In this document: piece by piece, positions 25,513 to 33,243 of the stretch
Numbering within the stretch: position 1 is the stretch's first letter
Layout of the letters: each line of letters starts with the position of its first letter
Assembly (NCBI RefSeq): GCF_001020205.1
Contig: NZ_CP011663.1
Coordinates: 3,596,001-3,660,000 of the forward strand
Reading direction: 5' to 3'
DNA from: Clostridium sporogenes
Lineage (GTDB): Bacteria; Bacillota; Clostridia; Clostridiales; Clostridiaceae
Length of the DNA stretch: 64,000 nucleotides
Notes under the pieces: model-generated
Told to the model about the DNA's origin: nothing
Seen by the model: the letters and a program-made list of their open reading frames with translations, nothing else
Databases searched by the model: none
Position numbers and translations under genes: made by a program

Positions 25513-26652
25513 CTAGTGTAATAAGTTATTAGCTATAACCATCTTCTGAACTTCTGAAGTTCCTTCATATATTTCAGTTATTTTAGCATCTCTTAGCATT
25601 CTTTCTAATGGATAATCCTTAGTATATCCATATCCACCTAATACTTGTAGTGATTTATTTGCCACATACATAGCTGTCTCAGCTGCATACAATTTAGCTT
25701 CTGCTGCATCCATTGTATAATTTTCTCCAATAGATTTTTTCCATGCTGCTTTATAGACAAGATACTTAGAAGCCTCCACTCTTACTTGCATTTCTGCTAT
25801 ATACCATTGTAAGCCTTGGAACTTACTAAGTTTTTTCCCAAACTGTGTTCTTTCTTTCATATATTCAATGGCTTCATTTAAAGCTCCTTCTGCTATTCCC
25901 AAAGCCTGAGCTGCTATACCTATTCTTCCTCCATCTAAAGTTTTCATAGCTATACTAAATCCTTTTCCTTCTTTTCCTAGTAAGTTTTCCTTTGGAACTT
26001 TTACATCCTCAAATATAAGTTCAGTGGTTGATGATGCTCTTATTCCCATTTTTTCTTCTGTCTTTCCTACACTAAATCCAGGCATTCCTTTTTCTAATAT
26101 AAACGCAGAAATTCCTTTAACACCTTTGCTTCTATCTGTCATAGCAAATATTACAAATACATCTGCTACTCCGCCATTAGTTATAAATATTTTAGATCCA
26201 TTTAATACATAGTGATCTCCTTCTAAAACAGCTACACTTTGTTGAGCAGAAGCATCTGTCCCTGCATTAGGTTCTGTTAAGCCGAAAGCCCCTATTTTTT
26301 TACCACTTAAAAGATTTGGTAAATATTTTTTCTTTTGCTCTTCTGTTCCAAAGGTGAATATTGGCCAACAACATAAGGAAACATGTGATGATAAAATAAC
26401 AGAAGTAGTTGCACATGCCTTAGCCATTTCTTCTACTGCAATAATATAACTTAAATAATCAGTACCTGCGCCTCCATAGTCCTTTGGATATGGCATTCCC
26501 ATAATACCATATTTACCCATTTTCTCTACTGTTTCCATTGGATATCTTTCACTTTCATCTATATCCGCAGCTATTGGATCTACTTCATTTTTTACGAATT
26601 CCTCTAGCATTTGTTTAACATATTTTTGTTCTTGTGATAAACCAAATTCCAT
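25513..26652 (-). CDS. bcd: Butyryl-CoA dehydrogenase (short-chain acyl-CoA dehydrogenase)
   Basis: Bcd reduces crotonyl-CoA to butyryl-CoA with electrons delivered by EtfAB. The 379-residue length is standard. FAD and substrate motifs are visible: FGLTEPNAGTDASAQQ (near 120-135), IFITNGGVADVFVIFAMTDR, and the C-terminal LGGYGYTKDYPLERMLRDAK. The catalytic glutamate is in the EIYEGTSEVQ motif near residues 364-373. The ATG follows GGGGG at 26660-26664. A 201-base gap with a large hairpin separates it from thl, so bcd-etfBA may be partly uncoupled from crt-hbd-thl. Confidence 0.95.
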   Translation of the reverse strand: MEFGLSQEQKYVKQMLEEFVKNEVDPIAADIDESERYPMETVEKMGKYGIMGMPYPKDYGGAGTDYLSYIIAVEEMAKACATTSVILSSHVSLCCWPIFTFGTEEQKKKYLPNLLSGKKIGAFGLTEPNAGTDASAQQSVAVLEGDHYVLNGSKIFITNGGVADVFVIFAMTDRSKGVKGISAFILEKGMPGFSVGKTEEKMGIRASSTTELIFEDVKVPKENLLGKEGKGFSIAMKTLDGGRIGIAAQALGIAEGALNEAIEYMKERTQFGKKLSKFQGLQWYIAEMQVRVEASKYLVYKAAWKKSIGENYTMDAAEAKLYAAETAMYVANKSLQVLGGYGYTKDYPLERMLRDAKITEIYEGTSEVQKMVIANNLLH

Positions 26653-26738
26653 ATTTAGTCCCCCTATTATTTTTCAAACTTTATTTTAGCTATAAAGTTT
26701 TCACATTAAATAAATAATAAAAAGTCAGAATAAATTTG

Positions 26739-26777
26739 ATTGCATCATCAAAATAAGATATATTTTAATGATGCAAT
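26739..26777 (-). other. Large hairpin inside the butyrate operon, between thl and bcd
   Basis: A 17-base arm at 26739-26755 pairs with 26761-26777 with one mismatch; the outer core is ATTGCATCAT/ATGATGCAAT. A loose T-run follows on the minus strand. It may be a partial terminator or a processing site that sets the relative level of bcd-etfBA. Confidence 0.5.
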
Positions 26778-26853
26778 ATTAATCTTATTGTAAGAGGGTA
26801 TTGAGTCCATCATATTTATAATTGCAGAACCTTTATCCCCTTATTAAAAACTG

Positions 26854-28032
26854 TTAATATCTTTCAACAATAATAGCAGTTCCCATTCCACCGCCTATAC
26901 ATAAAGTAGCTAAGCCATGTTTTGAATCTCTTTTTCCCATTTCATATAATAAAGTAGTTAATATTCTAGCTCCTGAGCATCCAATTGGATGTCCTAAAGC
27001 TATAGCTCCACCGTTTACATTTACTTTATCCATATCAAAACCTAAATCTTTAGCTACTGCTAAACTCTGTGCTGCAAAAGCTTCATTTGCTTCTATTAAA
27101 TCCATATCTTCTATTTTTAGGTTCGCTTTTTCTAAAGTTTTTTTAGTTGCATAAAATGGTCCATATCCCATTATCTTTGGATCTACTCCACTAGAACCAT
27201 AAGAAACTATTTTAGCTAAAGGTTTAACTCCTAATTCTTTTGCTTTTTCTTCACTCATAATAACTAAAGCAGCTGCTCCATCATTTATACCTGAAGCATT
27301 ACCAGCTGTAACAGTTCCGTCTTTTTTAAAAGCTGGTCTTAATTTAGAGAGACTCTCTTTAGTAGTACTAAATCTAGGGAATTCATCAGTATCAAATACT
27401 GTTTCACCCTTTTTACTTTTAATAACTACTGGAACTATTTCTTCTTTAAATCTTCCTTCCTTTACAGCCTTTTCTGCTTTCTGTTGTGATTTAGCTGAAA
27501 ATTCATCTTGATCTTCTCTTGTTATTCCCCATTGCTCTGCTATATTTTCAGCTGTAACTCCCATATGATAGTCATTAAAAGATTCCCATAGTCCATCTCT
27601 TATCATTTCGTCTACGATTTTTCCGTCTCCCATTCTTTGTCCCCATCTTGCTTTTTCTAAAAGATATGGAGCTGCAGACATATTTTCTGTACCGCCCGCT
27701 ACTACTATATCGTCATCTCCTAATTTTATTAATTGAGCTGCTAAACTTACTGATCTAAGTCCTGAACCACACACCTTATTTATTGTAAAGCTTGGTACTT
27801 CTACTGGTATACCTGCTGCTACCGCAGATTGCCTTGTTGAATTTTGACCAAGCCCTGCTTGAAGTACATTTCCCATTATAACTTCATCAACCTCTTCTGG
27901 CTTTACCTTAGCTCTTTTTAAAGCTTCTTTAATAACAATACTTCCTAATTCTATAGCTGAAACACTTTTTAATGTTCCTCCAAATTTTCCTATAGGTGTT
28001 CTTACAGCACTAGCAATAACAACATTTTTCAT
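26854..28032 (-). CDS. thl: Acetyl-CoA acetyltransferase (thiolase)
   Basis: Thl condenses two acetyl-CoA into acetoacetyl-CoA, the first step to butyrate. The protein has 392 residues from the ATG at 28032 (MKNVVIASAVRTPIGKFGG). That start follows GGGGG at 28041-28045; a TTG further upstream would lie on top of the ribosome site. Thiolase signatures are present: the acyl-accepting cysteine in NKVCGSGLRS near residue 88, NGGAIALGHPIGCSGARI, and the C-terminal catalytic cysteine in CIGGGMG. It follows hbd by 24 bases. Confidence 0.95.
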   Translation of the reverse strand: MKNVVIASAVRTPIGKFGGTLKSVSAIELGSIVIKEALKRAKVKPEEVDEVIMGNVLQAGLGQNSTRQSAVAAGIPVEVPSFTINKVCGSGLRSVSLAAQLIKLGDDDIVVAGGTENMSAAPYLLEKARWGQRMGDGKIVDEMIRDGLWESFNDYHMGVTAENIAEQWGITREDQDEFSAKSQQKAEKAVKEGRFKEEIVPVVIKSKKGETVFDTDEFPRFSTTKESLSKLRPAFKKDGTVTAGNASGINDGAAALVIMSEEKAKELGVKPLAKIVSYGSSGVDPKIMGYGPFYATKKTLEKANLKIEDMDLIEANEAFAAQSLAVAKDLGFDMDKVNVNGGAIALGHPIGCSGARILTTLLYEMGKRDSKHGLATLCIGGGMGTAIIVERY

Positions 28033-28056
28033 TTTCCATACCCCCAAATTTAATTA

Positions 28057-28887
28057 TTATTTATATTCATAAAATCCTTTTCCTGTTTTTCTTCCTAATA
28101 AATTTCCTCTAACCATTTTTATTAATAATGGATGAGGTCTATATTTTGAATCTCCAAATTCAGAGTGTAGTACATCCATTATTGCTAAACATACATCATT
28201 ACCAATTAAATCTGCTAAAGCTAATGGTCCAATTGGATGATTAGCCCCTAATTTCATAGCTAAATCTATATCTTCAACAGTAGCAATTCCTTCTGCATAT
28301 ATGCCAATAGCTTCATTTATCATAGGTATAAGCATTCTATTAACTACAAATCCTGGTGCTTCCTCTACTTCTACTGGTTCTTTTCCTAATTCCTTTGATA
28401 TTTTAATTACAGTCTCTTTAGTTTCTTCTGAAGTTGCTATACCTTTTATAACTTCTATTAATTTCATTACAGGAGCTGGGTTGAAAAAATGCATTCCTAT
28501 TACTTTGTCTGGTCTATTTGTACTACTAGCAATTTTGGTTATTGATAAAGAAGATGTATTAGTTGCAAATATAGCTTCTGGTTTACAAATCTTATCTAAT
28601 TGACTAAATATATCTTTTTTTATTTCCATATCTTCTAGGGATGCTTCAACAATTAAATCAGCATCTTTAGCTAAATTCATATCTGTAGTAACTGTTATTC
28701 TTTTAATAAATTTATTTTTTTCTTCCTCTGTTATTTTTCCTTTTTTAACTTGTTTCTCAAAACTTTTTACTATCCTATCCATTCCTTTACCAACAAATCT
28801 TTTTAAAACAACTTCATGTCCAGCTTTAGCAAAGATTTCAACAATGCCTGCTCCCATTGTTCCTCCACCTAAAATAAATACTTTCAT
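28057..28887 (-). CDS. hbd: 3-hydroxybutyryl-CoA dehydrogenase
   Basis: Hbd reduces acetoacetyl-CoA to 3-hydroxybutyryl-CoA. The Rossmann motif is GGGTMGAGI (residues 7-15), and the catalytic HFFNPAPVMKLIEVI region is intact. At 276 residues it is a little shorter than typical clostridial Hbd (about 282). The missing residues fall after the second beta strand, where the usual acidic residue that selects NAD is replaced by a basic stretch (VVLKRFVGKGMDR). This could shift preference to NADP(H). The ATG follows GGGGG at 28895-28899; crt is 19 bases upstream. Confidence 0.93.
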   Translation of the reverse strand: MKVFILGGGTMGAGIVEIFAKAGHEVVLKRFVGKGMDRIVKSFEKQVKKGKITEEEKNKFIKRITVTTDMNLAKDADLIVEASLEDMEIKKDIFSQLDKICKPEAIFATNTSSLSITKIASSTNRPDKVIGMHFFNPAPVMKLIEVIKGIATSEETKETVIKISKELGKEPVEVEEAPGFVVNRMLIPMINEAIGIYAEGIATVEDIDLAMKLGANHPIGPLALADLIGNDVCLAIMDVLHSEFGDSKYRPHPLLIKMVRGNLLGRKTGKGFYEYK

Positions 28888-28906
28888 TTTTATACCCCCT
28901 TGAAAT

Positions 28907-29689
28907 TTAATATTTATTAATGAAGTTCGGTTTTCTCTTTTTTAAAAAAGCTTCCATTCCTTCTTTTTGATCTTCTGTTGCAAAACATAAACCAAATACA
29001 TCTTTTTCAATTATCATTCCTGTTTCAATATCTGTTTCATAACCTCTATTTATAGCTGATTTAGCATATCTTACGGCAGATTGAGGTTTGGATACTATTT
29101 TTTCTGCTAACATTATTGCCTCTTTTAATAAATCTTCTGCTGGTACTACTTTATTAACAAGTCCTATGTTTAACGCTTCCTGGGATTTTATGATATTTGT
29201 AGTAAGTATCAATTCTTTTGCCTTACTTAGCCCTACTAAGCGTGAAAGCCTTTGTGTGCCTCCAAATCCTGGAGTTATTCCTAAGCCTACTTCTGGTTGG
29301 CCAAATTTAGCCTTTTCTGAAGCTATTCGTATATCACAGCTCATTGCTAATTCACATCCACCACCTAAAGCATATCCATTTATAGCTGCTATAGTTGGCT
29401 TTTCCATGTTTTCTATTTTTCTACATACATTTTGTCCTAATTCCCCAAATATTCTTCCTTCCTTAGGAGTTTTATTTTTCATTTCTGATATATCAGCTCC
29501 AGCTATAAAAGCCTTTCCTTTTCCAGTTATTATAACTACATAAGTATCTTCATCATTTTCTATATCATCTAAAATTGTATTAATATCTTTTAATACCTGA
29601 GTGTTTAAAGCATTAAGTACAGATTCTCTATTTAAACTTAAAATAGCAATATGATTTTTTTTATCTAATAAAATATTTTTACTTTCCAC
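28907..29689 (-). CDS. crt: 3-hydroxybutyryl-CoA dehydratase (crotonase)
   Basis: Crt dehydrates 3-hydroxybutyryl-CoA to crotonyl-CoA. The 260-residue crotonase fold shows the oxyanion-hole segments KAFIAGADISEM near residues 55-66 and GYALGGGCELAMSCDIRIA near 103-121. FGQPEVGLGITPGFGGTQRL near 129-148 carries a catalytic glutamate. The start is a GTG at 29689 after GGGGGTGG. It is the first gene of crt-hbd-thl-bcd-etfB-etfA. Two strong RNA hairpins lie in its leader within 100 bases of the start. Confidence 0.95.
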   Translation of the reverse strand: MESKNILLDKKNHIAILSLNRESVLNALNTQVLKDINTILDDIENDEDTYVVIITGKGKAFIAGADISEMKNKTPKEGRIFGELGQNVCRKIENMEKPTIAAINGYALGGGCELAMSCDIRIASEKAKFGQPEVGLGITPGFGGTQRLSRLVGLSKAKELILTTNIIKSQEALNIGLVNKVVPAEDLLKEAIMLAEKIVSKPQSAVRYAKSAINRGYETDIETGMIIEKDVFGLCFATEDQKEGMEAFLKKRKPNFINKY

Positions 29690-29709
29690 TTAACCACCCC
29701 CTTATTTTT

Positions 29710-29753
29710 ATAAGGAGCAACTTTCATGCCATCATATGAAAGTTACTCCTTAT
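29710..29753 (-). other. 18-bp RNA hairpin just upstream of the crt ribosome site
   Basis: The arm at 29710-29727 pairs with 29736-29753, with a single G-U wobble and an 8-nt loop; outer core ATAAGGAG/CTCCTTAT. Its end is less than ten bases from the GGGGG ribosome site of crt. No T-run follows. A second 9-bp hairpin (GCTATTATT at 29766-29774 with AATAATAGC at 29780-29788) lies just before it. They may stabilise the mRNA or modulate translation. Confidence 0.55.
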
Positions 29754-30058
29754 AAAAAATTAATAGCTATTATTTTAACAATAATAGCCTATTTCTTAAC
29801 ATATCTATGATAAAAAATTATCTATAAATCCTTTATTTTTTATGTTTTAAGTTGTATACAATATATACATTTGTTTAAATTTATTAATATAATCATATGT
29901 AATCCTCTTGATATACTGCCATTATATAAGACTTTGTATATATTTATTACATGTTTATCTTTTTTACATATACTGTTTTATTTAATAACAAAAATAACTA
30001 ATTTATTAATATAAAAATCACAATGAATTATTTATTATACGATTATTTTTCTATAAAA

Positions 30059-30093
30059 AATAACTTAGAATAAAATGTTTATTCTAAGTTATT
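30059..30093 (-). terminator. Intrinsic terminator of the arm-domain gene
   Basis: AATAACTTAGAATAAA at 30059-30074 pairs perfectly with 30078-30093, with a 3-nt loop and a T-rich tract on the minus strand. It lies 11 bases after the stop codon of the 72-residue gene. Confidence 0.8.
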
Positions 30094-30103
30094 TTAAAAA
30101 TTT

Positions 30104-30322
30104 TTATATTAAAGATGCATCCAACATCACTTCTTCATCATAAAAGGTTAAAACTATTTTATCAATTGTTTCTCTGTTATTAGGAATACTCCAATGTTTT
30201 TTTATAGCATTCCACTTGTGCCCTTCTATTTTCTTTATTCTCTCTACCCTATTATGAGTATAATTAAAAGTTACATAGAGCCTATCATCATCATCTTTTT
30301 CCTTACTTATAACTATTGGCAT
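30104..30322 (-). CDS. Small stand-alone arm-like / HARP-like DNA-binding domain protein
   Basis: This 72-residue protein consists of one short domain with the pattern YVTFNYTHNRVERIKKIEG then HKWNAIKKHWSIPNN. It resembles the N-terminal arm domain of some tyrosine recombinases and the HARP-type WNxxxKxWxIP repeat. No recombinase catalytic domain follows; the gene ends in its own terminator and has a sound AGGGGAG ribosome site. It may be a remnant of an integrase or a genuine small nucleic-acid-binding protein. I do not recognise a specific function. Confidence 0.6.
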   Translation of the reverse strand: MPIVISKEKDDDDRLYVTFNYTHNRVERIKKIEGHKWNAIKKHWSIPNNRETIDKIVLTFYDEEVMLDASLI

Positions 30323-30365
30323 TTTCTTCTCCCCTAATCCTATTTTATATTTTATTAATAATATT

Positions 30366-31463
30366 TTATATAAATTTATTTAATTTATCAATCATATAAT
30401 TAGACCATTTTAAGGATTTTTCTCTTAAATCACAAACATTATCATCCTGTTCTATATTACTATATACTATATCTTCCTTTTTCATATTTATATATGAAAA
30501 TATTATATGCACATAATCTATAAATTCTTTATTCACAATATTTTTTGATTTATTATTATGATTTATTAAATAAAATCTTAAATATATATTCTTAAAATAT
30601 TCTTTTAAATTTTCTTTAGATATATTATCTATAGTTATAGTATCAATATACTCTATATTATGATTATTTATAAAAATCACCTTAAATATATTCTTTATTG
30701 TAGCATCAATTATAATAAATTCATTATAATTATTTAATGAAATGATATGTTTATATTCTTGAAACACACTACTAAATACATCTATATACTCTTTAAATAT
30801 TTTAGCTTTCTCAAATTCTAAAATTTGAGAATACTCTATCATAGCTTTTTCTAATGAAATAATTAAATCTTTTTCTCCCTGAAAAAAGCTTATAACTTTA
30901 TCTACGTATTTTTTATATTGTTTAGAAGTTATACTTTCAATACAAGGTCCTTCACATTTTCCTATGTCATAGTTTATACAAATTGATTTATGCTTTAGAT
31001 AGTCATTGCATTTTATTAAAGGTAAAACTTCATTTAAACCCTCTATAAATTTTAAAATTCTATTATAGCTTATAAAAGGTCCATAATATAATGAATCATC
31101 ATTTATTATTTCTGAAACTACTTTAATTATAGGATATTTATCTTGAATATTTATTTGTATATAAACATATTTTTCATAATTTTTCATCAATCTGTTATAT
31201 TGAGGTTTTATATGTTTTATAAAAGTACATTCTAGTAATAAAGCTTCTAATTCTGTATCAGTACATATATATTGAAAATCTTTAATATTTTTTACTAATT
31301 TTTCAACTTTAGAAGTAATATTATTTGATTTTATAAAATAACTGTATACTCTTTTTCTTAAATTTTTAGATTTACCAACATATATTATATTATTTAAAGA
31401 ATCTCTCATAATATATATTCCCGGTGACTGCGGCAATAATTTAGCTTTATCTTTTAAATTCAA
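30366..31463 (-). CDS. UvrC-like GIY-YIG nuclease without the C-terminal half
   Basis: This 365-residue protein matches the N-terminal half of UvrC. A GIY-YIG nuclease domain (GIYIMRDSLNNIIYVGKSKN, residues about 15-34) is followed by the YYGPF segment near 147. A cysteine-containing region follows (CINYDIGKCEGPC, near 172-184), then a UVR-like helical segment (LEFEKAKIFKEYIDVF near 215-230). The RNase H-like 5' endonuclease and helix-hairpin-helix of full UvrC (about 600 residues) are absent. The plan recalls E. coli Cho, an auxiliary 3'-incision nuclease for bulky lesions. A true uvrC is presumably elsewhere. It lies 43 bases upstream of the arm-domain gene. Confidence 0.82.
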   Translation of the reverse strand: MNLKDKAKLLPQSPGIYIMRDSLNNIIYVGKSKNLRKRVYSYFIKSNNITSKVEKLVKNIKDFQYICTDTELEALLLECTFIKHIKPQYNRLMKNYEKYVYIQINIQDKYPIIKVVSEIINDDSLYYGPFISYNRILKFIEGLNEVLPLIKCNDYLKHKSICINYDIGKCEGPCIESITSKQYKKYVDKVISFFQGEKDLIISLEKAMIEYSQILEFEKAKIFKEYIDVFSSVFQEYKHIISLNNYNEFIIIDATIKNIFKVIFINNHNIEYIDTITIDNISKENLKEYFKNIYLRFYLINHNNKSKNIVNKEFIDYVHIIFSYINMKKEDIVYSNIEQDDNVCDLREKSLKWSNYMIDKLNKFI

Positions 31464-31589
31464 TATACCAACTCCATGTGTATAAATTAATTAATATTAT
31501 AATATATAACTACATATAAATACAATTTTTTTAATCTACAACTATCTAACCAAGATAATATAATCATATATTTATCGTAATTTTTCCAA

Positions 31590-31705
31590 TAATAAAGAGC
31601 TATTAATTTAAGTTTAATTTAAAATCTACTCTATGGAGCAGATTTTTTCAATTATCTACCCTACAAAATAAATTTTATAATTTATAAATTAATAGCTCTT
31701 TATTA
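31590..31705. repeat. 116-base element with 21-bp perfect terminal inverted repeats
   Basis: The arm at 31590-31610 (outer part TAATAAAGAGCTATTAATTT) pairs perfectly with 31685-31705. Inside it, AAAATCT-A-CTC at 31621-31631 pairs with GAG-C-AGATTTT at 31636-31646. It lies 39 bases downstream of the purine permease gene on the minus strand. A similar but imperfect palindrome occurs at 40494-40599 with the same AGAGCT near its tip. It could be a small mobile or repeat element or a structured 3' RNA end. Confidence 0.55.
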
Positions 31706-31743
31706 AAATATCAATTATTAACTAATATAATAAACATAAAAAT

Positions 31744-33045
31744 TTATATAAAAAATTTAAGTACAAATAATGCCCCTACTATAAATGTGGTTAAACTTAC
31801 ATCCTTAACTTTTCCAGTTAATGTTTTTATTACTATATAAGAAACCACACCAAAAACTATACCATCTGATATACTATAAGATAATGGCATCATTATTATA
31901 GTTAAAAAGGCTGGAATAGCTTCTGTAAAATCTTCTAACTCTATTTCTTTTATAGGAGACATCATAAATAATCCAACTAATATTAATGATGGAGCTGTAG
32001 CTGGTGCTGGTATCATTATAAATAGTGGAGATATAAATAGTGCTATTAAGAACATAGTTGCTGTAGATACTGCTGTTAATCCTGTTCTTCCACCCTCTGC
32101 TACTCCAGATGCACTCTCTACAAAAGTACTAACGGTGCTTGTGCCCAAACAAGCTCCTAAGGTAGTTCCTATAGCATCACAAAATAGAGCTTCTTTAACT
32201 CTTGGCACATTACCATTTTTATCTAACATTTTTGCTTTAGTAGCTACCCCTACTAATGTTCCTACTGTATCAAACATATCCATAAATAATAATGTAAACA
32301 ACGCAATAAACATATTAGGAGTAAATATATTATGCCATTCAAACTTTAAAAATATTGGACTTAAACTTGGTGGCATACTAAAGAAACTTGTGGGAACTCT
32401 AGTTATACCCATAGGTATTCCTATTAATGTAGTAATAACTATACCTATTAAGAGAGCTCCTCTTATATTTTTAGCTAACAAAATCCCAGTTATTAATATG
32501 CCTATAATAGCTAATAATGCATCTCCACTAGTTATATTCCCTAAAGCTACTATAGTTCCTCCATCCTTAGGGTGAATTACTACATGAGCATTATCTAACC
32601 CTATAAAAGCTATCAACAATCCTATACCAACAGATATAGATTTTTTTATATTATTTGGTATTGAATTTACTATAGCCTCACGAACATTAAATGCTGTTAA
32701 TAATATAAATATTATTCCTTCTAAAAATACTGCTGTTAAAGCAAATTCCCAAGAATATCCCATTTGCTTAACTATAGTAAAAGCAAAAAATGCATTCAAT
32801 CCCATTCCAGGGGCTTGGGCAAAAGGTAATTTGGCGTATAGCCCTGTTAACATTGTAGCTATAGCTGCTGATAAAGCAGTAGCTGTAAACACCGCTCCAA
32901 AGTCCATGCCACCTTGGGATAAAATCCCTGGATTTACTACTAAAATATAAGCCATAGTCATAAAAGTAGTTATACCTGCCAATATTTCAGTTTTAAAAGT
33001 TGTTCCATTTTCTTTCAACTTAAAATAGTTTTCCATATAGTTCAC
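31744..33045 (-). CDS. NCS2-family purine permease (AzgA/PbuG-like)
   Basis: This 433-residue integral membrane protein belongs to the NCS2/AzgA family that imports adenine, guanine and hypoxanthine. Around 12-14 hydrophobic segments are visible. Family motifs include TFMTMAYILVVNPGILSQGGMDFGAVFTAT near residues 27-56 (given as the family start region), PFAQAPGMGLNAFFAF near 73-88, and DMFDTVGTLVGVATKA near 257-272. GTSTVSTFVESASGVAEGGRT follows near 300. Its promoter region carries a TTGACT-N17-TACTAT promoter and a PurR-box-like sequence, matching a purine transporter. The precise base preference is not set. Confidence 0.88.
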   Translation of the reverse strand: MNYMENYFKLKENGTTFKTEILAGITTFMTMAYILVVNPGILSQGGMDFGAVFTATALSAAIATMLTGLYAKLPFAQAPGMGLNAFFAFTIVKQMGYSWEFALTAVFLEGIIFILLTAFNVREAIVNSIPNNIKKSISVGIGLLIAFIGLDNAHVVIHPKDGGTIVALGNITSGDALLAIIGILITGILLAKNIRGALLIGIVITTLIGIPMGITRVPTSFFSMPPSLSPIFLKFEWHNIFTPNMFIALFTLLFMDMFDTVGTLVGVATKAKMLDKNGNVPRVKEALFCDAIGTTLGACLGTSTVSTFVESASGVAEGGRTGLTAVSTATMFLIALFISPLFIMIPAPATAPSLILVGLFMMSPIKEIELEDFTEAIPAFLTIIMMPLSYSISDGIVFGVVSYIVIKTLTGKVKDVSLTTFIVGALFVLKFFI

Positions 33046-33078
33046 CTTCTATTTTTCTTCTTTTTTTGACACTAATAA

Positions 33079-33124
33079 ATAGTATCAAATACTTATTTCA
33101 AAGTCAATGAAAAATACGAACATT
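33079..33124 (-). promoter_or_regulatory. Promoter and PurR-box-like site of the purine permease
   Basis: On the minus strand TTGACT (33102-33107) and TACTAT (33079-33084) are 17 bases apart, an excellent sigma-A promoter. Four bases upstream of the -35, AAATACGAACATT (33112-33124, plus strand) matches the B. subtilis PurR box AWWWCCGAACWWT at 12 of 13 positions. Only one box is evident; B. subtilis operators usually have two. Confidence 0.6.
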
Positions 33125-33186
33125 AACAGTATTTTCTTTGTTATTATTTTTACACAAATGAATATTATTTAAATTTTTAAAAATAA

Positions 33187-33219
33187 AAACTGTTGATAAA
33201 ATAATCCTATCAACAGTTT
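33187..33219 (-). terminator. Intrinsic terminator of the YhaM-like gene
   Basis: AAACTGTTGAT at 33187-33197 pairs with ATCAACAGTTT at 33209-33219, with a T-rich tract on the minus strand. It lies 25 bases after the stop codon. Confidence 0.8.
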
Positions 33220-33243
33220 AAAAAATATTAAGTTTTTAATATT

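Larger units (their letters stand above)
29690..30103. other. 414-base leader and promoter region of the butyrate operon
   Basis: No gene is visible. The region holds two leader hairpins (29710-29753 and 29766-29788) and the terminator of the small upstream gene (30059-30093). A TTGTTAA half-site overlaps the second hairpin, but no matching second half for the redox regulator Rex was found. The promoter cannot be fixed by eye. Confidence 0.55.

Noticed and set aside
28301..29543. Plus-strand frames opposite hbd and crt
   Set aside because: They are shadows of strongly conserved minus-strand genes and have no independent support.
29766..29788. Rex operator before crt
   Set aside because: One half (TTGTTAA on the minus strand) is perfect, but the required second half TTAACAA at 4-base spacing is absent; the sequence is better explained as a hairpin.
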